A stretch of 10,505 nucleotides of DNA, from NCBI GenBank assembly GCA_030655795.1, contig JAUSPJ010000069.1, positions 1-10,505 of the forward strand. Reading direction: 5' to 3'. The position numbers were made by a program, and so were the translations under genes. The notes below the pieces were generated by a model. That model searched no databases, had not been told where the DNA came from, and saw nothing but the letters and a program-made list of their open reading frames with translations. Positions 1 through 8,600 of this stretch are shown piece by piece (within the stretch, counting starts at the first letter, position 1; each line of letters opens with the position of its first letter). The DNA comes from Fidelibacterota bacterium (GTDB lineage Bacteria; Fidelibacterota; UBA2242).

Positions 1-344
1 ACATAATCGCTGGAAATATGAATCAGTTTACAGCCGCTTCCGGGCATCGCAGATAACAAATTTCGAACGCCGCCGGCATTGATGCTCCAGGCGGTTTGGC
101 GATTGATTTCGGAACCGTCCACATCGGTATAGGCGGCACAATTTATGATCAGTTCCGGTTGAATGTGATCGACGATATTTTTCACGATCTTTTGGTCGAC
201 AATATCCAATTTTTGATAAACTCCCGAACCGTCGTATTCCAAGCTGTCCTGCAGATCGCAGGCAGCTATCGTATGGACCTTGGATAAGATCTTGACGCAC
301 TCTTCACCGAGCATTCCGTTTGCGCCGGTAATCAGAATATTCAT
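1..344 (-). CDS. rfbD: dTDP-4-dehydrorhamnose reductase-like protein, N-terminal part (cut by window edge)
   Basis: Reading from the ATG at 344-342 gives 114 uninterrupted residues that run off the left edge. It begins MNILITGANGMLGEE, with the Rossmann glycine motif GANGMLG at residues 7-13. It continues with INCAAYTDVDGSE near residues 66-78, then WSINAGGVRNL, and ends in HISSDYV. These are the hallmark blocks of the RmlD/RfbD family of extended short-chain dehydrogenases, which reduce dTDP-4-keto-L-rhamnose with NAD(P)H in the last step of dTDP-L-rhamnose synthesis in the cytoplasm. The usual length is near 290 residues, so about 60% lies outside the window and the catalytic Tyr-Lys pair is not visible. 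The start lies 4 nt after the purE stop with no clear Shine-Dalgarno, which suggests translational coupling. Another nucleotide-sugar reductase of the same family is possible. Confidence 0.85.
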   Translation of the reverse strand, partial: MNILITGANGMLGEECVKILSKVHTIAACDLQDSLEYDGSGVYQKLDIVDQKIVKNIVDHIQPELIINCAAYTDVDGSEINRQTAWSINAGGVRNLLSAMPGSGCKLIHISSDY

Positions 345-348
345 AGGT

Positions 349-807
349 TTATAATTTAGACCCTTTTTTGTGAAATTCGTCGAGCTTGCTCCGTAAGGTT
401 TGGTCGTTTAAGGCCAGTATTTTAGCCGCATAGACCACCGCATTAATGACGCCCGCTTTGCCAATCGCCATCGTCGCCACCGGAATTCCTTTGGGCATCT
501 GAACAATCGACAGCAACGCATCTATTCCGTTTAACGATGACGCATTCAGGGGTACACCGATGACCGGCAGATTTGTAATCGCGGCAACGACTCCCGGCAG
601 GTGCGCGGCCATCCCGGCACAGGCGATAATGACCCGGGTTCCATCCCTCTCGGATTGTTGCACATAATCCACCAGTTCGTCATGCTGCCGGTGAGCGGAT
701 AACACCTGTATATCGTGGTCAAGATTAAAAAATTCCAGGTACGGTTTGGCCGATTCCAGAACCGCTAAATCCGAGCTACTTCCCACAATTATTGCTATTT
801 TCGACAT
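349..807 (-). CDS. purE: N5-carboxyaminoimidazole ribonucleotide mutase PurE
   Basis: This 152-residue cytoplasmic enzyme of de novo purine synthesis moves the carboxyl group of N5-CAIR to give CAIR (class I PurE, which normally works with PurK). Visible family motifs are GSSSD (residues 9-13), SAHR (37-40, including the catalytic histidine), AGMAAHLPG (64-72), PVIGVPL (81-87) and the GIDALLSIVQMPKGIPVATMAI block. The length is normal for the family. I chose the ATG at 807 because the fold starts directly there (MSKIAIIVGSSSD); a longer reading from 849 adds 14 residues unlike PurE and has no ribosome site. GGAG sits 11 nt and GAGG 2 nt upstream, so the ribosome site is not ideal. The gene is 85 nt downstream of the DUF4837-like gene and 4 nt upstream of the rfbD-like gene. 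Confidence 0.95.
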   Translation of the reverse strand: MSKIAIIVGSSSDLAVLESAKPYLEFFNLDHDIQVLSAHRQHDELVDYVQQSERDGTRVIIACAGMAAHLPGVVAAITNLPVIGVPLNASSLNGIDALLSIVQMPKGIPVATMAIGKAGVINAVVYAAKILALNDQTLRSKLDEFHKKGSKL

Positions 808-892
808 TTCCTCACTAACTCCAAATGAATTTACATGCCCCTGCATCAATAGGCAATTGTTTATTCTGCCCTTGACCGGTTCGGGTTGTCAG

Positions 893-1903
893 TTAGTTTT
901 CCTTACCCACAGTGTGGAAGGTCCGGGCCATTATCTCCATCTGCCGGATATAATTCACGGTTTTCTCTCCCGGTGAGTACACCAGCATATCGATTACATA
1001 GGTTCTGTCACTTTTCTGATCGTAAAAGGCATAGCTCATAAACGGTCCGCCCCGCGCCTCTTCCTCATGATACCAGAGCCCCCACATGCGCAATGCGTTC
1101 CAACCACTGAGTTCAACAAATTTATGTCCCAGAAACCGTTTCTCGGTTTTAATCTGACCGTAAAGACTGCCAATCGCCTCCCGTTTCTGGAAGAGCCCGT
1201 TGGCGGTCAGCCATTCGGTCTTGATACCTTGCTCCCAGGATACCGAAATCCAGCGATAGGGCAATGCCCGGCCCAGCCAGACAAAATTCCGCTTGGGATA
1301 TTCGTGAATAATCTGGTAATCGCTGGGCATCCGCATGGTCCACCCGTATTTATTGCCCAGTTTCCGGGACAGGTCTTTCTGTTCATAACGACCAAATAAA
1401 AACCGCGATTGCCGTTCGATGTATTTCTGATCGATTTTTGAATATAGCCAGCCCTGTCGCTCCATAATAAAATCCGACAGTTTATCCATATCATAGCCTG
1501 CAGCAATAATCAGCGTCTGCACATCCTGCCAGGTATTGGGCAGCGCAAAAAGCGCGACGGTATCCTGCCTGATCGACGCCAGCCGGTCTTCGCTCAGCAA
1601 TCCCTTAACTAGCCGACTGGCTACATCGTTTTTATTCATATCAGCTACAACGATTGTATGGGGATAATAAAGAAACTCCTTGAGTTGGTTCAGCGGGCGC
1701 CAGCTGGTCAGATAGTAATGCTGGAACTCCGGTGTCCGAATCCCGAACGAAAAAGTCGTATCGATCGCCGTCTGAACCTGTTCCCTGACCGCATCCGAAG
1801 CCAGTATATAGACCACATCGGACGGGCCTTTGGCCATGCGCTTGCCCCCGCAACCGGATAATACTGCGACAATCAGCAGTAAGATAACCGGATTTTTTTT
1901 CAT
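893..1903 (-). CDS. DUF4837-like lipoprotein
   Basis: This 336-residue protein has a lipoprotein signal peptide: MKK, a hydrophobic stretch, then the lipobox VLSGC with the lipidated cysteine at residue 18, followed by GGKR. It should be anchored in the outer or inner membrane facing the periplasm. The body contains YYLTSWRPLNQLKEFLYYPH, a central Trp/Tyr-rich region, and a late block WNALRMWGLW...GGPFMSYAF. The layout, length and style match the uncharacterised DUF4837 family that I know from Bacteroidota and relatives; this is recognition from memory without a search. No function is established. A strong ribosome site, GAGGAG at 1912-1917, lies 8 nt from the ATG. The 77-nt gap from rnr and a possible promoter inside it suggest partly independent transcription. 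Confidence 0.65.
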   Translation of the reverse strand: MKKNPVILLLIVAVLSGCGGKRMAKGPSDVVYILASDAVREQVQTAIDTTFSFGIRTPEFQHYYLTSWRPLNQLKEFLYYPHTIVVADMNKNDVASRLVKGLLSEDRLASIRQDTVALFALPNTWQDVQTLIIAAGYDMDKLSDFIMERQGWLYSKIDQKYIERQSRFLFGRYEQKDLSRKLGNKYGWTMRMPSDYQIIHEYPKRNFVWLGRALPYRWISVSWEQGIKTEWLTANGLFQKREAIGSLYGQIKTEKRFLGHKFVELSGWNALRMWGLWYHEEEARGGPFMSYAFYDQKSDRTYVIDMLVYSPGEKTVNYIRQMEIMARTFHTVGKEN

Positions 1904-1911
1904 TTACTCTG

Positions 1912-1917
1912 CTCCTC
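1912..1917 (-). promoter_or_regulatory. Shine-Dalgarno for the DUF4837-like lipoprotein
   Basis: On the minus strand this reads GAGGAG, with 8 nt between its final GGAG and the ATG at 1903. It is the strongest ribosome site in the window and fixes the start that gives the lipoprotein signal. Confidence 0.7.
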
Positions 1918-1944
1918 TGGGATGACTGTCAAAACACGCCGGAA

Positions 1945-1950
1945 ATTATA
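1945..1950 (-). promoter_or_regulatory. Possible -10 element (TATAAT) in the rnr/DUF4837 gap
   Basis: A perfect TATAAT on the minus strand lies about 42 nt upstream of the lipoprotein start. The matching -35 region is poor (TTGGTT at 15 nt or CTTTGG at 17 nt). It could start a transcript for the lipoprotein, purE and rfbD genes. One hexamer in an AT-rich gap is weak evidence. Confidence 0.3.
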
Positions 1951-1980
1951 GTGAAATCACCGAAAAACCAAAGCTTTCCA

Positions 1981-4089
1981 CTACTCGCCCCATTCCAGGT
2001 CCACCAGCCGTTCTTTTATGGATACCGAGGCGATTTTCACCATCACTTTATCCCCCAGGCGGAAGGTCCGCTTGTTGCGTTGGCCTTTCAGGGTGTGATT
2101 CAGTTGATCGAAAACATAGTAATCGTCGTTCAGTGTCCGCACGTGCACCAGCCCTTCAACAAGGTAATCGGAAATCTCCACGAAGAAGCCGAATTCCATG
2201 ACGCCGGTAACGATGCCCGAGTACCAATTGCCGACCTTATTTGCCAAAAACCGGATCTGTTTGACTTTGATATAGGCCCGTTCAATCTGCATGGCCCGAA
2301 TCTCATTCTCGGTGGACAGTTCTGCCGTCCGCGGCAAGGAATGTCGGAAATAGGCCTTATCTTCCGGTGATACGGATTTGGAGTACAGTTTGATCAATCG
2401 GTGCACCATCAGATCAGGATAGCGGCGGATCGGCGACGTGAAATGGGTATAATACTGAAACGCCAATCCGAAGTGCCCCAGGGCTTTTACGGAATACTGG
2501 GCTTTCGACATGGACCGCAGGGCAATCTGCTCGATGAACAGTTTAAAGGGCAGGGATTCGATTTCCAGCAGAATCTTCCGAATATCGTTCGGAGTAACCG
2601 GATCGGGCCGCCGGTAATCCAATCCCAGGCGGCGCAATAAATCATAAAGATTGTCAATGGCTTCCTCGGTTGGCGCCGGGTGGACCCGGTAGATAAACGG
2701 CAGTTTCTCTTTCCTGCGTTGGACAGCAATCCACTCCGCAACCATCCGGTTTGCCATTAGCATAAATTCCTCAACCAGGCGGTGACTATCCAGGCGTTCT
2801 GAGGGTTTGATCTCCACGGGGATACCGTCTTCACCGATCTTGAAAATCGGTTCGGGAATATCAAAATCGATACTGCCGGCTTCAAAGCGTTTCGTCCGCA
2901 GCAACATACTCAGTTGATGCAATTTCAGGATCGTTTCACAATGGGGCCCGCTTTTCCGGTCAATAATCTCCTGAACTTCCTGGTAATTAAAGCGCTGAAC
3001 CGAGCGGATGATGCTCGGAGAGATTCGATAATCAAGCACTATCCCCACTTGATCGATGGTCATGATCATCGACATGGTCAATTTATCTTTGTCCGGTTCC
3101 AGGGAACAGATTTCATTGCTGATCCGCTCCGGCAGCATCGGTACAACCGTATCTCCCAGGTAAATGCTCGTGCTCCGGTTGCGCGCTTCCCGGTCCAGAG
3201 CCGTTCCGGCCTGAACATAATGACTGACATCGGCGATATGAACGCCCAGTTTCCAGTTGCCGCCGGTTAATTGTTCCAGTGAGACCGCATCGTCAAAATC
3301 CTTAGCCGTGACGGGATCAATGGTGAAAATCTCCCAATCCCGCAGATCAAGCCGGTTTTTGATAATGTCATCGGAAATATCACTTTTTATCTGTTTCACT
3401 TCCTTAATGACAGACTTTGGAAATTCGGGCGATACGTGAAACATTTTCAGAATAATCGGCACATCGTCGTGGGGATTTTCAGGAGTTCCCAGTATCTGCT
3501 TAATTTCCGCCAGGGGATCGGTTTTCACATTCTCCCAAACCAGGTTTTGCAGTTCCACCATCTGCCCGTTTTTCATTCCCTCTGCTTCATTTTGAATAAT
3601 GATTGAAACCGGCGGCGCCGGCATCTCGGGAATGACAACCCACCGCTGTTGACGTCGGGTAAGCGTTCCGAAAATCGGATTTTTCGAGCGTTCGATAATG
3701 CGGAGTACCCGGCCTTCCGGATTTTTGCCGGTCTGTTTGCGGGATTTCTCAACAAGCACCGTATCGCCCTGAAACGCCGTCTGAGTATCGTAACTGCCGA
3801 CAAAAATATCAGTACCCTCTTCGACACCAACGAATGCAAATCCCCGGCTGGAAAAGGAAATTGTTCCCACAATCTGCTGTCCGCTGTCGGAAACAGAATA
3901 ACAGTTTTTCGGATGCCGTTCGATCTTCCCGGCATCGGCCATTTCGCGGAGGATTTCTTTAAATTGAGGGTAATTTCCGCTGCTGATATTCAGCGCTTTG
4001 GCAATCTTCCGCTGCTTGAACACCATGCCCTTTTGTTTTCTTAAAAATGTGAGAATTTTTTCATCTGACTGTTGATTTGATTTCATCAT
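1981..4089 (-). CDS. rnr: Ribonuclease R (RNase II/RNB family 3'-5' exoribonuclease)
   Basis: This 702-residue cytoplasmic hydrolytic exoribonuclease degrades structured RNA from the 3' end to nucleotide monophosphates. The domains appear in canonical order: an N-terminal winged-helix region (about 10-65), cold-shock domain 1 (about 70-115), cold-shock domain 2 (about 135-200), the RNB catalytic domain (about 245-570) and a C-terminal S1 domain (about 620-698). The metal-binding motif IDPVTAKDFDDA (257-268) keeps all four aspartates (258, 264, 266, 267). LGVHIADVSHYV, PMLPERISNEICSL and HFTSPIRRYPDLMVHR (549-564) are also intact. The long basic tail of enterobacterial RNase R is missing; the protein ends just after S1, as in many shorter homologues. 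The ATG at 4089 overlaps the corrected Omp85 stop as TAATGATG. The second ATG at 4086 has better spacing (8 nt) from the AGG upstream, so the exact start is uncertain by one codon. Confidence 0.96.
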   Translation of the reverse strand: MMKSNQQSDEKILTFLRKQKGMVFKQRKIAKALNISSGNYPQFKEILREMADAGKIERHPKNCYSVSDSGQQIVGTISFSSRGFAFVGVEEGTDIFVGSYDTQTAFQGDTVLVEKSRKQTGKNPEGRVLRIIERSKNPIFGTLTRRQQRWVVIPEMPAPPVSIIIQNEAEGMKNGQMVELQNLVWENVKTDPLAEIKQILGTPENPHDDVPIILKMFHVSPEFPKSVIKEVKQIKSDISDDIIKNRLDLRDWEIFTIDPVTAKDFDDAVSLEQLTGGNWKLGVHIADVSHYVQAGTALDREARNRSTSIYLGDTVVPMLPERISNEICSLEPDKDKLTMSMIMTIDQVGIVLDYRISPSIIRSVQRFNYQEVQEIIDRKSGPHCETILKLHQLSMLLRTKRFEAGSIDFDIPEPIFKIGEDGIPVEIKPSERLDSHRLVEEFMLMANRMVAEWIAVQRRKEKLPFIYRVHPAPTEEAIDNLYDLLRRLGLDYRRPDPVTPNDIRKILLEIESLPFKLFIEQIALRSMSKAQYSVKALGHFGLAFQYYTHFTSPIRRYPDLMVHRLIKLYSKSVSPEDKAYFRHSLPRTAELSTENEIRAMQIERAYIKVKQIRFLANKVGNWYSGIVTGVMEFGFFVEISDYLVEGLVHVRTLNDDYYVFDQLNHTLKGQRNKRTFRLGDKVMVKIASVSIKERLVDLEWGE

Positions 4090-5607
4090 TAAAACCTGCT
4101 GATTAAGCGAATGTGAATTTTCGCTGTTGAAAATGTATCCCCTTCTCCGAATCCGTAATCAAGCCCGATAATGCCCATCCGCGACGCGAGGCGGATACCG
4201 ATTCCGTAGCTGTAAGGATAATCGGAGATTGTTATTCCGTCCTCGACCCGGCGATAATAACCCTGATCGAAAAAACAGATAAAAGCTGCTGAGTTCCCCG
4301 ATCAGGCGGCGAAGTTCCAGTGAGCCCCAGGCAATCCGGCTGCCGCGGAAAAAGTCGTTTGGATAGCCTCTCAGGTTTCCAGCGCCGCCAAACCAGAACT
4401 GTTCCGCATAGCCCGGTTCTTCTCCAGAGAGCCATTTTGCCCTGGCATTCATTTTGACCGCGATTATCAATTCTTTTTTCAATGGAATAAATCCCGCTGA
4501 CTCCAGCTGTATTTCCGACCGGGTAATTGTCTCCAAAGAATCCCGCTTCTGAATTCCTGCCGCGAAACCGGTATTTATTAAATACCCCCTTGACGGATTA
4601 TAGACATTGTCCCGGCGATCGATTGAATAATTCAGTCCGGCGGCATCGGTTCTTGTATTGAAAAGACCGAGCAGTTCGCGGCCACCCGGCGTAGGAATTG
4701 TGGATTCGCGGTTCAGGGTCAATTCCATACTACCGAATTTAGTCGAATAAAAACCGCTTCCTATTCCAAAATTGCGAATGACTACCAGCGTATCCCGCAA
4801 CATCTGTTCAAAATTTGCTATACCATAGAGATTGGTTTTCCAGATCCACGGCTCCATGTAATTCAATTTCATCTGCTGAGAATACCGGTTGGTTTTCGAC
4901 CAATATAGATATAACTGTCGTCCCGTTCCAGATAAATTATGAAATTTCAAATCCAGTTCGCCGGTAAAATAGCCCTTGCTGTTGTAGGTTTCCGGCACAT
5001 ACCCGGCGACGCCGATAAACTCATTGTCCTGAAGTTCCCGGATCGAGACCAGAATTCCCATCTGTCCGTCTTTTGTTTGTACAATTTCGTTGGCCTGGTT
5101 CACCGTCAAATAGGGAAAACGCCGCAACGACCGAATAATTTGCTGTTCCTGCCGTTTTGTGTAAATGGTCCCGTACCTCGGTTTGACGGTTCTGTTCAGT
5201 ACCTGATTTTTTGTTTTTACAACACCCTGGAAAATAATCGTATCAATCCGGGTGATCTCGCCCCAATCCAGCCGAAGGCGGGGATTTAAATATCTCCCAT
5301 CGGCACCGACACTCGGTTGCACCGACTCTAATAATAACATTGGAAAATGGTAGCCCTGTCGTGGCGGAATGCGCAAAAGATTATCGCTTAAAACTTTGTA
5401 ATTATCCTCAGAAACTGCCTTCTTTACATATTCCTGCCGAATCGCATCGAAATAGCGTTCACCAGGTTGAGTCGATTGAATTTCTATACTGCCGAACTGA
5501 AGCGAATCTGTTACAGTGGCTTGCTCATTAGCAAAGGAATACCCAGCACTGAGAATTACTCCTGCCATTACAATCAATCCGGCGATATATTTCCCGATTC
5601 TGTTCAT
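4089..5607 (-). CDS. Omp85/BamA-superfamily outer-membrane protein, frameshifted near its C-terminus
   Basis: The protein inserts or exports other proteins at the outer membrane, judged by family. The start at 5607 gives a signal peptide (MNRIGKYIAG, hydrophobic core, cleavage near SFA-NE, residue 27). Residues about 70-197 look like two POTRA-type repeats; the second, from about 118, is clearer (ITRIDTIIFQG). The barrel follows: LSGTGRQLYLYWS, LNYMEPW, DRRDNVYNPSRGY and the conserved L6-loop LRGY at 412-415. After residue 446 the raw frame gives 36 atypical residues ending at 4159. Shifting by one base at the six-T run (4270-4275) instead gives 59 residues of normal barrel, including GIGIRLASRMG and LDYGFG, ending IHIRLISRF with the terminal Phe. 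The corrected product is 505 residues, similar in size to FhaC/TpsB and shorter than BamA. The start overlaps the giant OMP stop (TAATG), and the corrected stop overlaps rnr in the same way. A sequencing or assembly indel is most likely. Confidence 0.88.
4270..4275 (-). other. Six-T homopolymer at the Omp85 frameshift site
   Basis: On the minus strand the codons CTG TTT TTT CGA read into the wrong frame. With five T they read CTG TTT TTC GAT CAG and lead into 60 codons of canonical Omp85 C-terminus plus stop at 4089. The site is a homopolymer, the usual place for sequencing indels or slippage. Confidence 0.85.
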
Positions 5608-8600
5608 TAAAACAGCGCCCTGATTTCGCCGCCGCCCAGGTGATAAACATCCCGGTCCGGCTCGTTCCAGCCTTCGTAATTCAGCCTCAGGCTCAGATTG
5701 CGTCCGAGTCGGTACTCCGCGGAAACACCCCAACCGTAGGTATTGCCTTCTTTCCGACCGTTGCTCATCTCCCAGGGAATCGCTGAACCTTCGGGTGTAA
5801 CCGAAACCCGGTCGATTTCCAAAAAGGCTTTCCAGCGCCCCTTGTTTTGAACTTTGCGCTCGTAGCTGTTGCGAATTCCCAGCAATAAGGCTTCAATCGC
5901 ATCATCGCTCTGATCCATGTCGTAGCTGCTTTTCAATTCACATTCATACAGATGGACAATATTCCAGAGATAGGAAAAAGTGTTTTCAAGCCGATACGCC
6001 CGGATATCCCGGTTTCGTAAACCATTAAACTCCGACTCACGGAAAGTATATTTTGAAGCAAACTCCGATTCCAGTCTCAGTTTACCGATGAAATTGCCTT
6101 TATATCTCAGTGAAGTCTCCCGAATGATGGAATTTTCCGATCCCCGGACATCCAATTGACTGATTGTGTTATTATCCAGATACCGAAACCGCAAATTCGA
6201 TTTCCGTTGCTCAAAGTAGTACAAAACATCCTGTTGAAAGGTCCGGTTGAAATATGCCCAGCGATCGTCAATACTGGCTTTGTCAATCGCCAGAATTCCC
6301 AGTGGATTGCTGTCGCTCTGAATCTGCTGTTGCAGGCGGATGTCGGTCAATGCGGTCAGCCTGGTGGGAAACTTCCAGGGAATCTTTCCGCGCAAATGCC
6401 GACCATTCAATTGTAAACGCACCCCATTCCGGATACTGGTCACGGGTTCTTTGATTTGCGACGGAACAATCCGCAGAATATAATCGCCGTTGGGATGAGG
6501 CACATAATCAGAATATGTGGAATCGTAAGTGTACTGTCCCTCACCTTCGCCAACATAATAATACTGATACTCCTTTTTAACCGTCCGTTCCTCTTCGATC
6601 TTCATGGTTGTTTCCAGGGAGTATGGCAATTTCCGGGGCTGCTGTTTCAGCATGACATCCATGAGCTGCACTTCCTGGTTGGGTGATGCATCGACATCAT
6701 AGTACTCCTTAATACGATAGGTGTACGAGAAGCGGCTGGAAAAGGTTTTCCAGTCGTTTATCTGGCCGCTGAAGGCAAAATTTTGGGACGAACTGGATTG
6801 AACCCAATTTCCATCAACTAAATCGTTATCGTCCCGGAAATAGGTTTCAACCCGACCCGAAAACTTCCGGGAACCATTTACTTCCACACCGTAGCGCTGC
6901 TCCAGGAATTGAAAATTGCTGAGATTGTCGCTAGCCCCAGTTCGTTCTTCGGAGTATAGTTCGGTAAACGGTTTGACATCTTTTACATTCAATCGCAACA
7001 GAAGACGCTGTCGCAGCCAATCGGATGAAACGGCGGTCAGGTTGCGTTGTATCCGCTCCTGGGAGAGTTCAAGCCGGTCTATCCATTTATACTGCAATGA
7101 ACTGCTGATTTTGTAGCGGTTGGCATCGATGCTGTTGCGATTATAGGAACCCAGATCGAGATTCAGATTCACAATTTCATTCACATTGAGATTCAGGCCA
7201 GCCTCCATCACCTGCTCACCCTGGGTCGAGTCGGAGGACAAATCCCATTTCCGCCGGTATTCCACCTCCTGTATGCGATCGATCGGCTCAAAGCGCTCAC
7301 CGATTTTCCGGTAATTGAGTTTCACGCCGGCTTTACTGCGTTGTGTTAATGGAATGCCAATATCCGTATTAATGCTCAATGCCAGGTCGCGGTTATTATC
7401 ATCTTCGAGATTTGAGAAGGTGTTACGGTCAAAATCCGAACCGGCCAATTCCGATGTCACGGACACATTTTTCGACGGCTGCCATTGACCTGAGAAGTGG
7501 TACAGACGCTGTGAAGTCGGCAGTTTTAACGGTTTCACCGGCAGGTAAACGGCCTCTTCAATTTCCGACTTCGGGACTGTGGGATCGGTTTTATCAACAT
7601 ATTTAAAATAATAAGAATCGGCGGTATATACTTTCCGGTATGCCCCTTTTTCGCCCACATTATAAAACGATGCCGAATGAGTTCCGCCGCTTCCCGTAAA
7701 GACCAGGATTGAATCATTCGTGTCATAGTAATAGACACCCGCACTGTCTACAATAATCGTGCTCTGAAAAGCATCCTCGATATTGTCACCCAGGGTTTTC
7801 AAATGAGCAATATCATCGTCACTCAAGGTAAGTTCGATAGGATTGTCCCTGTCATCGGTTTCACTGATCATTCCGGCGGTCAATTTCAGTTTGCCCTCTG
7901 CTAATGCTGTTGTATTCCGGGCAATCCAGATATTTTTTTGATAGATCAGGTTCGAGTACTGAAAATCCACGGAAATCCGGGAATCCGATGTAATCAGCCG
8001 ATAGGGTGTAAAGGTTATTTCACCGGTGGAATAATCGATAACATAGTCGCTGTTCTCACCACGTCTCATCGGCTCGCTGTTGATCCAAACTTTTTCCGTA
8101 CCCGCCAGAACAATAATCGCCGTTTCACCCTCTTTCCCGACTAATTGATAAGGCCCCTGGTTGGCTTCTTCGCCATTGAAATAATTACTGGTATATTGTC
8201 CTTTCGTGACCGCGCCGCTGAGCTGGGTCCGGTAATTCGGACGATCACTTTCAATCAGAACGCCTTGCAGTTTGCGCTGATAGTTACTCAACGTAGCGGA
8301 CCGATTGGAAAACTCATAATCACCAAAGGTAATGGACTCATGAGGCATTCGAACCTGGATAAACACCTTATCGATTTCTTCAATGGTCTGAGTGTTGCCC
8401 TCGGGCTGAATTGGAATATTCTGGTCCGACAGAGTGCCAACAATCGAAATGTCCTCGCTGATATTCCCCTGCAATTCAAGATTCAGTCCCGACTGCAGTG
8501 ACATCCCGCTGTTTGATCGGAGCGATACACCCCGGTAAATGGTTCCGGACTTCAGAAAATCGTAATCCCCGATTTGTGCTGGTTTTTGAGTAATGACAGA

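Noticed and set aside
28..300. Minus-strand 90-codon and plus-strand 63-codon open frames at the left end
   Set aside because: Both are shadows of the rfbD-like gene, whose frame runs from 344 off the edge with clear family motifs.
808..849. Longer purE start at 849
   Set aside because: The extra 14 residues are unlike PurE, whose fold begins at MSKIAIIVGSSSD, and no ribosome site precedes them.
5608..5733. N-terminal extension of the Omp85 protein to 5733
   Set aside because: It overlaps the giant OMP coding sequence, is rich in Arg and Pro, and precedes a clear signal peptide that starts at 5607.
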